Source: an uncultured Bacteroidia bacterium (GTDB lineage Bacteria; Bacteroidota; Bacteroidia; Bacteroidales; UBA932). From it: a DNA stretch of 64,000 nucleotides. The position numbers and the translations under genes are program-made. Below, piece by piece: positions 15,477 through 24,788 of this stretch (positions within the stretch are counted from its first letter, which is position 1; every line of letters begins with the position of its first letter). The stretch is taken from positions 186,001 through 250,000 of the forward strand of contig CACZKE010000002.1 in the NCBI GenBank assembly GCA_902781705.1, read 5' to 3'. The notes beneath the pieces are model-generated. The model had not been told where the DNA came from and did no database searches. It saw nothing but the letters and a program-made list of their open reading frames with translations.

Positions 15477-16919
15477 ATGAAGCGCTGGGCCCTTGTCCTG
15501 GTAGGACTGGCCCTTACCTGGAACGTTTACGCCCAGAAGAAGGCGGAACCCTATCTCGAACTCAAGGACGTCCCGGATGCCGTCGTTTTCCTTCCGTCGC
15601 CTCCGGAGGACGGATCGCCCCAATTCCTGTATGACGAGGCCCAGTACCAATGGGGAAAGACGCAGCGGGCTGGGACGCGCGGTGCCCGGGCCATCCGGGA
15701 AGCGACGACGAATGTGGATACCATGGCGGCGATGTTCAGCGGTGCCTTCGGCCTGAAACTCTCCCGCGAAACCACCCCGAAGACCATCAAACTGCTGGAG
15801 AGGAGCATCCGTACCTTCCGGCTCGGCGCCGTCCATCCCAAGGCAACCTATATGCGTCTGCGTCCTTACGTATTTTTTCGGGAAGGAACGTTGATCCCCG
15901 CCTATGAGGAAGAATCACGTACGACCGGTTCCTATCCTTCCGGCCATGCCGTCCGCGGCTGGGGAATGGCCCTCGTCCTGGCGGAACTCAATCCCGCCCG
16001 GCAGGATACCCTGCTCAAGGCCGGCTACGAGTGGGGGCAGAGCCGTGTCATCGCCGGTTATCACTGGCAGAGTGACGTGGATGCCTCCAAACTGCTGTCC
16101 TCGGCCACTTTCGCCCGCCTGCAAACCTGTGAGGAGTTCCGGAACGATCTCGCGGCTGCGCAGGAGGAGTTGAAGGCCTTCGCCGCGCAGCAACTCCAGA
16201 CCCGGACTCCGAAGCCGGAGGAGCATCACCTCGTCCCCGACAGGAAGGCCGTCAAGGACAGCCCCTACAAGGGTCATAAGAACTATGGGAAAAGCATCGC
16301 CGTATTCGGCGGCTCCCTGTCCGTGAACCAGGAGTCCGATGCTGCGAAGCAACTTTGGGCCAACCTGTTGAACGCCGAGGTTACGACCTATGGCGTAGGC
16401 GGGGCCGGATTCTCCAACCTGCAGGGCTATACGCTTCAGCGGCAGGTGGACATGGCCGGCGTGTATGATGTCTATGTCCTCTGGGCCTCCACGAACGACT
16501 TCAACAACAACCGCGAATGCGGTACCTGGAAGGATTACACCGCCCTGGACGGCTATGACAAGAGCAAACTTTCCACCCAGTGCGGCGGTATCAACTACTG
16601 CATCAAGACCCTGCTGGAAAAGAATCCGGATGCGGAGATCTATTTCTTCACCTCCCTCCGTTTCTTCGGATCCGATGCCGGCCACAATCCCTTCTCCACG
16701 GAGCCCAACAAGACCGGCAAGACCTTTGCCGATTACATCGAGGCCCAGAAGGCCTGCTGCGCCTACTACGGAATCCCGGTCCTGGACCAGTTCAACCTGC
16801 AGGGAATCAACGAGTTCAATGTGGAAAGATTCTACCTGGGAGATAAACTTCACATGAACGAGGAGGGCTATCGCCGCATCGGTCCCGTCCAGGCGTCCTT
16901 CCTTTCCGACGGAAAATAA
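15477..16919 (+). CDS. Exported class A acid phosphatase fused to an SGNH/GDSL hydrolase
   Basis: A 480-residue protein with a signal peptide (about 1-20, ending VYAQ). Residues about 40-215 are a PAP2/class A acid phosphatase with all three motifs: K122-x6-R129-P130, PSGH at 144-147, and SR at 179-180 with H186 and D190. Residues about 255-475 are an SGNH/GDSL-like domain with VFGGS as block I, ASTNDF and a terminal DKLHMNEEGY block. The first half should hydrolyse phosphomonoesters in the periplasm; the second resembles esterases acting on carbohydrates or lipids. The two-domain arrangement suggests sequential action on one substrate, which is an inference. Confidence 0.85.
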   Translation: MKRWALVLVGLALTWNVYAQKKAEPYLELKDVPDAVVFLPSPPEDGSPQFLYDEAQYQWGKTQRAGTRGARAIREATTNVDTMAAMFSGAFGLKLSRETTPKTIKLLERSIRTFRLGAVHPKATYMRLRPYVFFREGTLIPAYEEESRTTGSYPSGHAVRGWGMALVLAELNPARQDTLLKAGYEWGQSRVIAGYHWQSDVDASKLLSSATFARLQTCEEFRNDLAAAQEELKAFAAQQLQTRTPKPEEHHLVPDRKAVKDSPYKGHKNYGKSIAVFGGSLSVNQESDAAKQLWANLLNAEVTTYGVGGAGFSNLQGYTLQRQVDMAGVYDVYVLWASTNDFNNNRECGTWKDYTALDGYDKSKLSTQCGGINYCIKTLLEKNPDAEIYFFTSLRFFGSDAGHNPFSTEPNKTGKTFADYIEAQKACCAYYGIPVLDQFNLQGINEFNVERFYLGDKLHMNEEGYRRIGPVQASFLSDGK

Positions 16920-16949
16920 GGATAACTGTGCTTTAGATTGGCACAACGT

Positions 16950-16986
16950 GGCGCTATCTTTGCCTTCGAATCAAAACGATAGCGCC
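16950..16986 (+). promoter_or_regulatory. -7 box nested in a 9-bp inverted repeat
   Basis: GGCGCTATC (16950-16958) and its exact complement GATAGCGCC (16978-16986) flank 19 nt. The left arm overlaps the -7 box TATCTTTG (16955-16962) and the right arm abuts the ATG at 16987. Confidence 0.65.
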
Positions 16987-17103
16987 ATGTTCGAATTTGT
17001 CATCACCCTGGCCCTGGCGGCCCTTGCCATCTGGCTCCTCGTGGACAGTGCCGTGGAATTCACGCAGGATACGCGGGACGATATCCCGGCTACCGAGCCG
17101 TGA
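16987..17103 (+). CDS. 38-residue single-span membrane microprotein
   Basis: ATG at 16987 and TGA at 17101-17103 enclose 38 codons: one hydrophobic helix (VITLALAALAIWLLV, about residues 5-19) and an acidic tail (DTRDDIPATEP). It has its own -7 box and a start codon directly after an inverted repeat. It overlaps the end of the convergent PhnP-like gene by 14 nt. No family was recognised. The promoter and the clean amphipathic layout argue for a real gene; the small size leaves doubt. Confidence 0.55.
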   Translation: MFEFVITLALAALAIWLLVDSAVEFTQDTRDDIPATEP

Positions 17104-18046
17104 CGGTCAGACCGTCGTAGGCGGGCTGGACGTCGGAACGGATGCCCCGTTCAGCGCACAGGCGGCGGAGTTCGTCGCAGAAAGTGGCGTAACTGGGGAA
17201 GGCGTGGCTCAAGTGGGTGAGCCAGGTATGCTTCGCGCCGATGCGGTCGGCCAGGTCCAATGCTTCGTACAAGGAAAAGTGCGAATGGTGGGGATGGTAT
17301 CCCACGGTGTTCAGGGACACATGCTCAAGTCCCTGCAACTTGGAGAACTCGGATTCCGGAAGGAGACTCATGTCCGTGATATAGGCGATCTTTCCGAACC
17401 GGAAACCCAGGACCGGCATCTGGTCGTGATAGCCCCGGATAGGAATGATGTTCAGATACTTGACGCCATCCTCCGTGACGCCGCTGTCCGCACCCGGCAG
17501 GGCTGGCAAGGCGGGAACCACGGCATTGTCCGAAGGAATGAGCGAACCGTCCGGCTGCCGGTAAAAGTAGCCGATATCGTGGACCCATTCCAGTTCTCCG
17601 GTATTCTCCAACGAGGTGATCCTGAACGGCTTGTCGTCGATGGTATGCACGTGCCACTCCGGCGCCCCGGGGTATTTGTGCTCCGCAAAGGCGTAGGCAT
17701 AATCGTTCCGCAGGGCCTTCAGCACCTCCGGCTCGCAGTAGATTTCCACCGCCTTCCGGTCTATGTAGTTGAACGACCGGACATCGTCCAGTCCGCCCGT
17801 GTGGTCCTTGTGCTTGTGGGTGAGGAGGATGGCATCCAGGTGCCGTACGCCCTGCGCAAGCATCTGCATTCGGAAATCCGGCCCGGCATCCACGAGGACG
17901 GTGAATCCTTCGTATTCCACCAGCGCCGCCGCCCGGAACCGTTTGTCGTGCGGATCCTGGGACCGGCACACCGGACACTGGCACCCGATGATCGGCACCC
18001 CCTGCGAGGTCCCCGTCCCGAGGAATGTAAGTCTGACTTCACTCAT
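17090..18046 (-). CDS. Metallo-beta-lactamase-fold hydrolase, PhnP-like
   Basis: A 318-residue protein. The opening TFLGTGTSQGVP, the cysteine pair in IGCQCPVC and the DKRFR segment are hallmarks of the PhnP/RNase Z-like phosphodiesterase group, and THKHKDH carries the metal-binding residues. Such proteins hydrolyse cyclic phosphodiesters. An insertion at about 140-205 lengthens it relative to typical 250-residue PhnP. ATG at 18046; an in-frame ATG at 18052 is also possible. It is the last gene of the tamB-rsmI-mtaB run, separated from mtaB by the structured repeat. Confidence 0.85.
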   Translation of the reverse strand: MSEVRLTFLGTGTSQGVPIIGCQCPVCRSQDPHDKRFRAAALVEYEGFTVLVDAGPDFRMQMLAQGVRHLDAILLTHKHKDHTGGLDDVRSFNYIDRKAVEIYCEPEVLKALRNDYAYAFAEHKYPGAPEWHVHTIDDKPFRITSLENTGELEWVHDIGYFYRQPDGSLIPSDNAVVPALPALPGADSGVTEDGVKYLNIIPIRGYHDQMPVLGFRFGKIAYITDMSLLPESEFSKLQGLEHVSLNTVGYHPHHSHFSLYEALDLADRIGAKHTWLTHLSHAFPSYATFCDELRRLCAERGIRSDVQPAYDGLTVTAR

Positions 18047-18060
18047 AAGCATTTTTCGGC

Positions 18061-18180
18061 AGGACGGTATTGGTCCGAAAACCGCCTTCGCTCCGCTCCG
18101 GCCCCTCCCAACCTGACGGTTGGGCCCCTCCCTCTTATGTGGCCGAGGGTGGCCACAGGTTTTCGGACCAACACCGTCCT
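18061..18180 (-). repeat. Structured intercistronic repeat, copy 1
   Basis: A 120-bp element between mtaB and the PhnP-like gene. Its ends, 18061-18083 and 18158-18180, are 23-nt inverted repeats with one mismatch. The core holds two perfect hairpins, CCCAACC/GGTTGGG (loop TGAC) and GTGGCC/GGCCAC. The core matches copy 2 at 25823-25955 almost base for base. The outer arms do not match copy 2, except for the inner few bases, yet stay complementary. It starts 5 nt from the mtaB stop and ends 14 nt before the next ATG. Confidence 0.9.
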
Positions 18181-18185
18181 TGCCT

Positions 18186-19442
18186 TTATAGGGTAATTCT
18201 TTCTATCGTGTTTACCAGCGCCGGATCGTAGGGTTTCTCCACGCGGATGTAGTTGCCGGTGTAGCCGGCCATGAGGCCGTCCTTGACGGAGGATTCCCAG
18301 AGGACCTTCTCCGGAAGCCCTTTGTTCTCAGCGACAAAGGCGTCATGAAGTTCCGCGCACAGCGCTTCCAGCCGGGCGACCCGTTCGGTTTTCACGCTGT
18401 CCTGCACCTGGTCGGGCATGACGGCGGCGCGGGTGCCGGGACGCCGGGAGTAGGGGAAGACGTGGATGAAGGCGGGTTTGATCCGCTCTTTCAGGAAGTT
18501 GTACGTCTCCATGAAAAGGTCCTCCGTCTCGCCCGGGAGTCCTACGATGACATCGATCCCGAAGAAGACCTTCGGTTCGCCGGGATGCTCCATGGCCTTC
18601 CGGATATAGTCGATGCGGGAGGCGAAGAGGGCCGTGTCGTAGCGGCGGCCCACCTTCTTGAGAAGTTCGTCGCTTCCTACCTGGAGCGGGATGTGGAAAT
18701 GCCGCTGGAACTTGGTTCCGGTCGCGATCCAGTCCACGATTTCCTCCGTGATGAGGTTCGGCTCGATGGAGGAGATCCGGTAACGCTCGATGCCTTCCAC
18801 CTCATTGAGTGCCTTGAGCAGGTCCAGGAAGGTTTCCCCGGTCGTGCGGCCGAAGTCGCCGGTGTTCACGCCTGTTAGGACGACTTCCCTGACGCCGTCA
18901 GCCGCGATCTGCCGGGCCTGTTTCACCACTTCGCAGATGGCGATGTTCCGGCTCCGGCCGCGGGCGAAGGGAACCGTGCAATAGGCGCAGAAGTTGTTGC
19001 AGCCGTCCTGTACCTTCAGGAAAGAACGCGTGCGTTCGCCCGTGGAATAGGCGGGGAGCACGCCGTCCTCGGAGACCGCCTCTTTTGAGGACGGAACCGA
19101 AGACGAGAACAGGGCGATCGTCTCCGAGACGACCAGCGGCTTCTCCGCGGCCGTGAAAACCCGCGCAACCCCTTCGATCTGATAGAGTTTCTCCTTTTTG
19201 AGTTCCGCGTAGCAACCAACGGCGACGACGAGCGCGTCCGGGTTCGTCTTGTGGGCCCGGCGCATCAGGTTCCGCGATTTCTTCTCGGCCGTTTCCGTGA
19301 CGGCGCAGGTATTGACCAGATAGACATCGGCCTTCTCCTTCCAGGGAACGACTTCCCATCCGCGGGCGATGAACCCGCGCTCATAGGTGGAAGTTTCGGC
19401 ATAGTTGAGCTTGCAGCCCAGGGTAGTGAACGCTACTTTCAT
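18186..19442 (-). CDS. mtaB: tRNA threonylcarbamoyladenosine methylthiotransferase MtaB
   Basis: A 418-residue radical-SAM methylthiotransferase that converts t6A37 to ms2t6A37 in ANN-decoding tRNAs. It has an N-terminal UPF0004 domain (TTLGCKLNYAE), the radical-SAM cluster motif CNNFCAYC with VPFARG, and a C-terminal TRAM-like segment. ATG at 19442 overlaps the stop of the RsmI-like gene as ATGA. It follows tamB and rsmI in one run; tsaD, which builds the t6A substrate, is divergent from tamB about 5 kb away. Structured repeat copy 1 begins 5 nt after its stop. Confidence 0.93.
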   Translation of the reverse strand: MKVAFTTLGCKLNYAETSTYERGFIARGWEVVPWKEKADVYLVNTCAVTETAEKKSRNLMRRAHKTNPDALVVAVGCYAELKKEKLYQIEGVARVFTAAEKPLVVSETIALFSSSVPSSKEAVSEDGVLPAYSTGERTRSFLKVQDGCNNFCAYCTVPFARGRSRNIAICEVVKQARQIAADGVREVVLTGVNTGDFGRTTGETFLDLLKALNEVEGIERYRISSIEPNLITEEIVDWIATGTKFQRHFHIPLQVGSDELLKKVGRRYDTALFASRIDYIRKAMEHPGEPKVFFGIDVIVGLPGETEDLFMETYNFLKERIKPAFIHVFPYSRRPGTRAAVMPDQVQDSVKTERVARLEALCAELHDAFVAENKGLPEKVLWESSVKDGLMAGYTGNYIRVEKPYDPALVNTIERITL

Positions 19443-20146
19443 CCTAACAAGAGAAATACGCACGGCCTTTTGCCGATGGTGACGGGATGTTCCTTCCAGC
19501 GTGCCACGGACTGCGTCCGGATATAGGCGTCGGGCTGGGTGATGTTGGCGGCGACGGTCAGCAGCGTCTTCCCGGAACAGGTGGCGACGAGGTCTGCGAA
19601 CAGGGCGTCGTTGCGGTAGGGCGTCTCGATGAGGATCTGCGTCTGGTTCTCCGCGGCCGACCGTTTCTCCAGCCGCCGGATGGCCGCCCGCCGCTCCTCC
19701 GTCTTCGCCGGGATATAGCCCACGAAAGCGAAAGACTGCCCGTTGAGGCCGGAAGCCATCAGGGCCAGCATCAGGGAGGAAGGGCCGACCATCGGAACGA
19801 CCTCGATCCCTTCCCGGTGGCAGAGGGCCACGAGTTGGGAACCCGGGTCGGCCACGGCCGGGAGCCCGGCCTCGGAAATCAGCCCCACGTCGCGCCCGTT
19901 ATCGAACAGATGCACCAGGGGAGCCACCTCGGCAGGGGAGGTATGCTCGTTCAGTTCGTGGAATTCAAGTCCTTCGATATGGCCTTTCAGCCCCGCCCTG
20001 GACAAATACCGGCGTACCGTCCGGACCTCTTCGACGACATAGCAGTCAATGTGCTGCAAGCGTTCGAGCACCGGCGCCGGAATCACCTCGGCGGGCTCGC
20101 CTTCCCCGAGCGGGGAGGGGATCAGGTATAGTTTTCCTTTATTCAT
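19439..20146 (-). CDS. SAM-dependent methyltransferase, RsmI-like (tetrapyrrole methylase fold)
   Basis: A 235-residue protein with the tetrapyrrole-methylase fold used by RsmI, which methylates C1402 of 16S rRNA. Visible are LYLIPSPLG at the N-terminus, SEAGLPAVADPGSQLV (the SAM-binding loop), and the central VPMVGPSSLMLALMASG. It is shorter than E. coli RsmI by about 50 residues, which is usual for the Bacteroidetes form. The ATG overlaps the tamB TAA by 8 nt and the stop overlaps the mtaB start, so the three are translationally coupled. Confidence 0.82.
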   Translation of the reverse strand: MNKGKLYLIPSPLGEGEPAEVIPAPVLERLQHIDCYVVEEVRTVRRYLSRAGLKGHIEGLEFHELNEHTSPAEVAPLVHLFDNGRDVGLISEAGLPAVADPGSQLVALCHREGIEVVPMVGPSSLMLALMASGLNGQSFAFVGYIPAKTEERRAAIRRLEKRSAAENQTQILIETPYRNDALFADLVATCSGKTLLTVAANITQPDAYIRTQSVARWKEHPVTIGKRPCVFLLLG

Positions 20147-23100
20147 TCGTTACGATGGGATGGGCCTTGCCGGTGGAGTCGATCTGGATGACGCGCCGCT
20201 CGGCGGGCTGGATGGCTTCCAGCGTGGCCTGCTCCTCCCGTTTCTCGCGGGAGGTGAACAGATCCTGGAAGAACTGCCGGAGGGTGTTGAATTCCCGCTG
20301 GTAGGCGATACCCACGCCGTTGCGCTGGCTGTTGTCCAGATAGGACGTGTACTGGTCGGCCGAGTGCGAGAACAGGTTCAGCCGGATGGTTCCCGGCTTG
20401 TCCAGTTTGATGTCGATGTCGATGTCGCCCGCCATCTCGTCCGTGGTGGTACCGAGCAGGCGGCGGTTGCCGATGGTCCCGTTCACGACCACCCGGTTGT
20501 TGAAGAGTTGCGTGGACAGGGCGACGTCGAAGATATTGTTGCCCGAAGTGCCCTGCTGGTAGTTGAGGCCCAGGTCCAGCGGGATGTCCAGTTTCTGGAA
20601 GATGCTGTTCAACTGCCCGGCCATGATGCCGGTCATGTTCGAATACAGCATGTTGGTGCTGCCGGTGGTGATGATGCCGGAGTCGTCGTTGGGGAGGAAA
20701 CTGTTCGCGATCAGGAGATACAGGAACTGCTTCATCTTCTTGTCGTCCGTGTTCAGGGCGCTCTCGACGAGCCCTTCCGTGCCCGGATCCAGTTCGGGAA
20801 TCTCGATGTCGAACTTGACCTGGGGATTCCGGAGTTTGTCGGTGATGCCGATCAGGCAGTTGACCGTGCGGCGGCTGCTTCCTTCCCCGGCCATGGTGGA
20901 GGAAAGGAGGTTGGAGATGTCGGCCTTGGTGGTATAGACGCCGGTCACGTCCAGTTCGGATTCCATCACGTCGCCCCGGAACCGGATGCTGCTGCCGTCC
21001 TGGATGCTGAAGTCGCGGTTCACGATGCCCAGGGTGGAGAAATGGAAGTCACCCTGGCTCAGGGTATAGTCTCCGTTGATGGTGAAGATGTTCTGGCTTT
21101 CCCGCATCCGGAGGTCGATCCTGCCGTTGCCCTGGCCCCGGAGCGAGTTCTCGCCGATGTCGATGTAGGCGGTGACGGCCGGGGTGGCGGACACCTTGAC
21201 CCGGATGTCCAGGTCGGTGCCCGACTTCTTCTTCTGCACGTGCGTGCCCTGCATCATCATCTCATACGGGTCTTCCTCCACCTCCACGGCCGGTTGGGTG
21301 AAGATGAGCAGGTCGCCGGACGCCTTCGTGCCGCTGGAGCGAAGCGGGATGTGCAGGTCGCCGTTCTTGACCGTCCGGGCGTCCACGTTCAGGCTCACGG
21401 CGTCGAAGGAACCGGTGACATCCACCTTGCCGGAACCGTACACCGTGCCCGAAATCGGGCTCTTGCGGCCCACGGGGATGCCCAGCACCTTCATGTCGTT
21501 GAACCGCACGTGCGTGTCCAGCCGCATGTCCCGGAAGCCGCCGAACAGGAGGCCGCCGGTCACGGTGCCCCTTCCGCCCACCCCGTCCGTGAGGGCGACC
21601 TGGGTGAAATGGAGTCCTTCCGTGTCCACGGAAACCGGTCCGGAAATACCGTAGGTGACCTGGGTGAAGTCGATGCCGAGTCTTCCGTCCACGATCTGTG
21701 TCCCTTCGCTGGAAATCTCCGGTTTGTCCAGGGTGCCGGCCACATGGACCTTGCCGTCCAGGCCGCCGCCGATCTCATTGAAGATCCCTTCCAGGATCGG
21801 AGCCAGGTAGCCGAGGTCCAGCCGGTTCAGCGTGGCATCGGCCCCGACGGAGCGGTCTTTGGGATTCAGGAAGCCGGCAAGGTCGATGTTCCGTGTCCCG
21901 TTCAGGTTGTTCCGGACACGGATATCGAAACGGTCCTCGACGTCATCCCAGAGACTGAGGACCTGGAGTTGGCCCACCGGGTGTCCGGCGACGGACGTGG
22001 AGTCGCAGTCGATGCCCGCCAGGAGGCCGATCGAAGGTTTGGAAGGGGAAATCAGCCGCGCGCGGCCGGTCGCCTTGCCCCGGATGTCCAACTTTCCTTT
22101 CATCAGCAGCGAGTTCAGCAGGGAAATGTCGAAGCGTTCCATCCGGACCGCGAGCGTATCGGTCTTGTCGGGGGAGAGTCCGCCGTCGGCCAGGAGTTCC
22201 TGCGGCCCGTTGGAAATCCGCAGCCGGTTCACCCGGAGGTCGCCGCTGTGAACCGTCACTTCCTCGCTGTCGATGTCCCATTTGTCTCCGTCGTAGTAGA
22301 TGCTGGAAGGAAGGGCCTCCGCCGAGACGAGCAGTTCTCCGTCCTTCCGGTCCAGGCTGCCTTCCACGCGTACGTCGCCGCGGCTCAGGACATTGTCCTC
22401 CCCGTTGTCGAATACGAAATTCGCCCCGAAGCGGTTGTTGTCCGCCGTGAGCCGCAGGTCGTTGTTCCGGATCTCGAAGTCGCCGGCCTTGACGGCCCCG
22501 CCCAGGATACCGGCATGCAGGGCGCCGTCCCGGTTGTCGAAATCCAGCCGGAAATCCTTGACATACTTGTCCTGCAGGGCCAGGCGGCCGGAGGTGATGT
22601 TTCCGGTCACCATCCCTTCCCTGTCCACCTGGAGTTTCAGGGCCGTATTCTTTTCGACATACAGGCCGGGGACGAGGAATCCCAGCAGTTCCTGGCTGTC
22701 GTGGAACTTGAAGTTTACCTCGTATGGCGTCATGCCCCAGGGTTTTCCCGTATCGGAAAGAAGGGCGGGAAGTTCTTCGCGGACAATGAGTTCCTTCAAG
22801 TCATTCACCAGGGCGACGGGCGACTTTTCCCCGACGAAGGTCCCGTCGGCAAAGGAGGAATCGAAGCGGATCCGGTAGATGTCGTCGTTGGCGTGGGCGC
22901 TGGCCGTGATGTCGCCGATGTCGTGCCGGCCGGCCGCGTTCTCCAGGACGAGGTCCCGCAGGTTCACTTCGCCGAGGATGTCCTTGTCCTTGGTGCGGAT
23001 GAAATTCGCATCGGCCTGCAGGGAGACCTTGGAGGGTCCCCGCTTGTCCAGATGGAGGGCGTTGAGGTCGGCATAGCCCACATTGGCATAGAACTGATAT

Positions 23101-24725
23101 GCGGCGTTTCGCGCCTTCGGCGTCAGGTCGAACTTGCCCTGGAGGAGGAAGTTCAGATTCGGGTCGTCGCAGACGATGCGGCCGTCGAAGGCCTGGCCGG
23201 AATAGGTGCCCGCCGCCCGGATGCCGGTATAGTCGTAGTCCAGGGCCTCCAGGGCGTCCACTTTCAGGGAGTCGATCCGCACCCGGGGACCGCCCTTCGC
23301 GAGCGTGGCCTCCAGGCCGGTCTCCAGGGTGACTCGGCCCAGGGCGTTGATGCCGGCGATGCGGCCGGCGTCCAGGTTCCGGGTCCGCGCCGTGCCGCCG
23401 ATGGTGATGGGCAGCCTGCGGTCCAGGATGTTCCGCAGGGTGAGGTCCACGTCGGCGGCGCCGGCGGAGGAATCCAGTCCGCCCTGGACGGCGAGCCGGT
23501 CCAGTGTGCCTTTGGCCGTGGCGTCCAGGTGGAAGTCCGTCCCCCGGGCGATCTTCGAGAGGTCCAGCTTCGTCTGGGGCGACCATTCCTGGATGAAGGT
23601 GCCGAGCCCGTCCGGGGTGAAGCGGAAGTCCTTGGCCTTGAAGTCCATCCGGGTCGTCTCGATGTCGGGAAGGCCGGTCATGGAACCGTCCACGCGTCCG
23701 CTGACACCGCTGCCCTGTTCCTGGAAGGAAAGGCCCCGGACCCTGAAATCGGCCACCGTCCCTTCCACCTGGCCGGTCAGGGCGGCCTTGAACGTGTAAT
23801 CGTCCAGGTTCGGGGCGAAGTGGCGGACCGTCTGCATGGACAGGACGGTGGGTGCGGTGAATTCGCCCTCCAGGACGACCCGTTCGATGAAATCGTCATA
23901 ATCGTCGATGGGCGCGAGCATCCGGAAAGACTTCAGGTGCAAGTCCGAGTCGGAGTCCTGGATGTGGAGGTTGTCCAGCAGGACCTGTCCGTGCCCCACC
24001 TTCACCTTGCCGGAAACATCCTGCACGTCCCAGCCGGATTTCTCCCGGAGCCGGATGTGGTCGGCGTCTCCGGTGATCTCCCCGTCCTTCACCAGAAGGT
24101 TGTTCGCGGTCACATCGGCCAGGACGTCCAGGTCGTTCCAGTCGATGACGCTGTCCGGAGCGGGCTCCCGGCCTTCCTCAGCCCGCCGGATGGCGGCAGG
24201 ATGGTTCACGAGCCGGAAGCGGAATCCTTCCACCTCCACCCGGCCGGCTTCCAGGAGGTCGCCGAATTCCTGCTTCGGTTCTCCGGAAGGCTTCAGTCCC
24301 AGGACGCGGAAGAGGTTGCTCCCGGTCTTTTCCCCGGGCGCGCCGGGCTCCATCACATAGTTGAAGGAACCGTTCTCCAAACGGAGGCGGCTTACGGAAA
24401 CCCGTTCCTTATGCAGGAGTCCCTTGAGGGAGAAGCGGGCCGAGAAGGTCCCCACGCTCAGGAGCGTGTCCCGGGCGGGGAGCAGGCCGCTGCTGTAGGG
24501 GTGCCGGTCCTTCACGACGACGTCCCTGAGGACCACCGCATCGAAGGGTTTGACCGTGACGGCGCCCACCTCGATGTCCGCGTCCAGGTTCCCGGCGAAT
24601 CTCTCCACCGCTTTCCGCGCCAGACGGGTCTGGACCGCGGGGGACTGGACGATGACAAGGAGGGCCAGCAGCAGCAACAGCAGTACTGCCAGCACCCGGA
24701 GCGTTATGCGAAGACCCGTCTTCAT
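20139..24725 (-). CDS. tamB: TamB-family outer-membrane biogenesis protein (DUF490)
   Basis: A 1,528-residue protein with one N-terminal membrane anchor (about 5-27) and a very long beta-helical body of repeating short strands, ending in the conserved DUF490/TamB C-terminal domain (about 1,050-1,500, with FHFSTLGIVNRDFSI and LLGTTTDEMAGDIDIDI). TamB-like proteins bridge the periplasm and move lipids or help fold outer-membrane proteins. ATG at 24725 lies seven nt after a -7 box, so it is probably leaderless. It heads the rsmI-mtaB unit and is divergent from tsaD. Confidence 0.92.
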   Translation of the reverse strand: MKTGLRITLRVLAVLLLLLLALLVIVQSPAVQTRLARKAVERFAGNLDADIEVGAVTVKPFDAVVLRDVVVKDRHPYSSGLLPARDTLLSVGTFSARFSLKGLLHKERVSVSRLRLENGSFNYVMEPGAPGEKTGSNLFRVLGLKPSGEPKQEFGDLLEAGRVEVEGFRFRLVNHPAAIRRAEEGREPAPDSVIDWNDLDVLADVTANNLLVKDGEITGDADHIRLREKSGWDVQDVSGKVKVGHGQVLLDNLHIQDSDSDLHLKSFRMLAPIDDYDDFIERVVLEGEFTAPTVLSMQTVRHFAPNLDDYTFKAALTGQVEGTVADFRVRGLSFQEQGSGVSGRVDGSMTGLPDIETTRMDFKAKDFRFTPDGLGTFIQEWSPQTKLDLSKIARGTDFHLDATAKGTLDRLAVQGGLDSSAGAADVDLTLRNILDRRLPITIGGTARTRNLDAGRIAGINALGRVTLETGLEATLAKGGPRVRIDSLKVDALEALDYDYTGIRAAGTYSGQAFDGRIVCDDPNLNFLLQGKFDLTPKARNAAYQFYANVGYADLNALHLDKRGPSKVSLQADANFIRTKDKDILGEVNLRDLVLENAAGRHDIGDITASAHANDDIYRIRFDSSFADGTFVGEKSPVALVNDLKELIVREELPALLSDTGKPWGMTPYEVNFKFHDSQELLGFLVPGLYVEKNTALKLQVDREGMVTGNITSGRLALQDKYVKDFRLDFDNRDGALHAGILGGAVKAGDFEIRNNDLRLTADNNRFGANFVFDNGEDNVLSRGDVRVEGSLDRKDGELLVSAEALPSSIYYDGDKWDIDSEEVTVHSGDLRVNRLRISNGPQELLADGGLSPDKTDTLAVRMERFDISLLNSLLMKGKLDIRGKATGRARLISPSKPSIGLLAGIDCDSTSVAGHPVGQLQVLSLWDDVEDRFDIRVRNNLNGTRNIDLAGFLNPKDRSVGADATLNRLDLGYLAPILEGIFNEIGGGLDGKVHVAGTLDKPEISSEGTQIVDGRLGIDFTQVTYGISGPVSVDTEGLHFTQVALTDGVGGRGTVTGGLLFGGFRDMRLDTHVRFNDMKVLGIPVGRKSPISGTVYGSGKVDVTGSFDAVSLNVDARTVKNGDLHIPLRSSGTKASGDLLIFTQPAVEVEEDPYEMMMQGTHVQKKKSGTDLDIRVKVSATPAVTAYIDIGENSLRGQGNGRIDLRMRESQNIFTINGDYTLSQGDFHFSTLGIVNRDFSIQDGSSIRFRGDVMESELDVTGVYTTKADISNLLSSTMAGEGSSRRTVNCLIGITDKLRNPQVKFDIEIPELDPGTEGLVESALNTDDKKMKQFLYLLIANSFLPNDDSGIITTGSTNMLYSNMTGIMAGQLNSIFQKLDIPLDLGLNYQQGTSGNNIFDVALSTQLFNNRVVVNGTIGNRRLLGTTTDEMAGDIDIDIKLDKPGTIRLNLFSHSADQYTSYLDNSQRNGVGIAYQREFNTLRQFFQDLFTSREKREEQATLEAIQPAERRVIQIDSTGKAHPIVTNE

Positions 24726-24732
24726 CAATCTA

Positions 24733-24740
24733 CAAATATA
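24733..24740 (-). promoter_or_regulatory. -7 box for tamB
   Basis: The minus strand reads TATATTTG, then TAGATTG and the ATG at 24725. The predicted transcript would begin at or next to the start codon. Confidence 0.6.
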
Positions 24741-24761
24741 ATGATTCTTCGCGAAGAAATG

Positions 24762-24788
24762 GTTATCTTTGCAGGGAGAAAAGATAAC
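24762..24788 (+). promoter_or_regulatory. -7 box of tsaD nested in a 9-bp inverted repeat
   Basis: GTTATCTTT (24762-24770) and AAAGATAAC (24780-24788) are perfect complements separated by nine bases. The left arm contains most of the -7 box TATCTTTG (24764-24771); the right arm ends three bases before the ATG at 24792. Confidence 0.65.
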
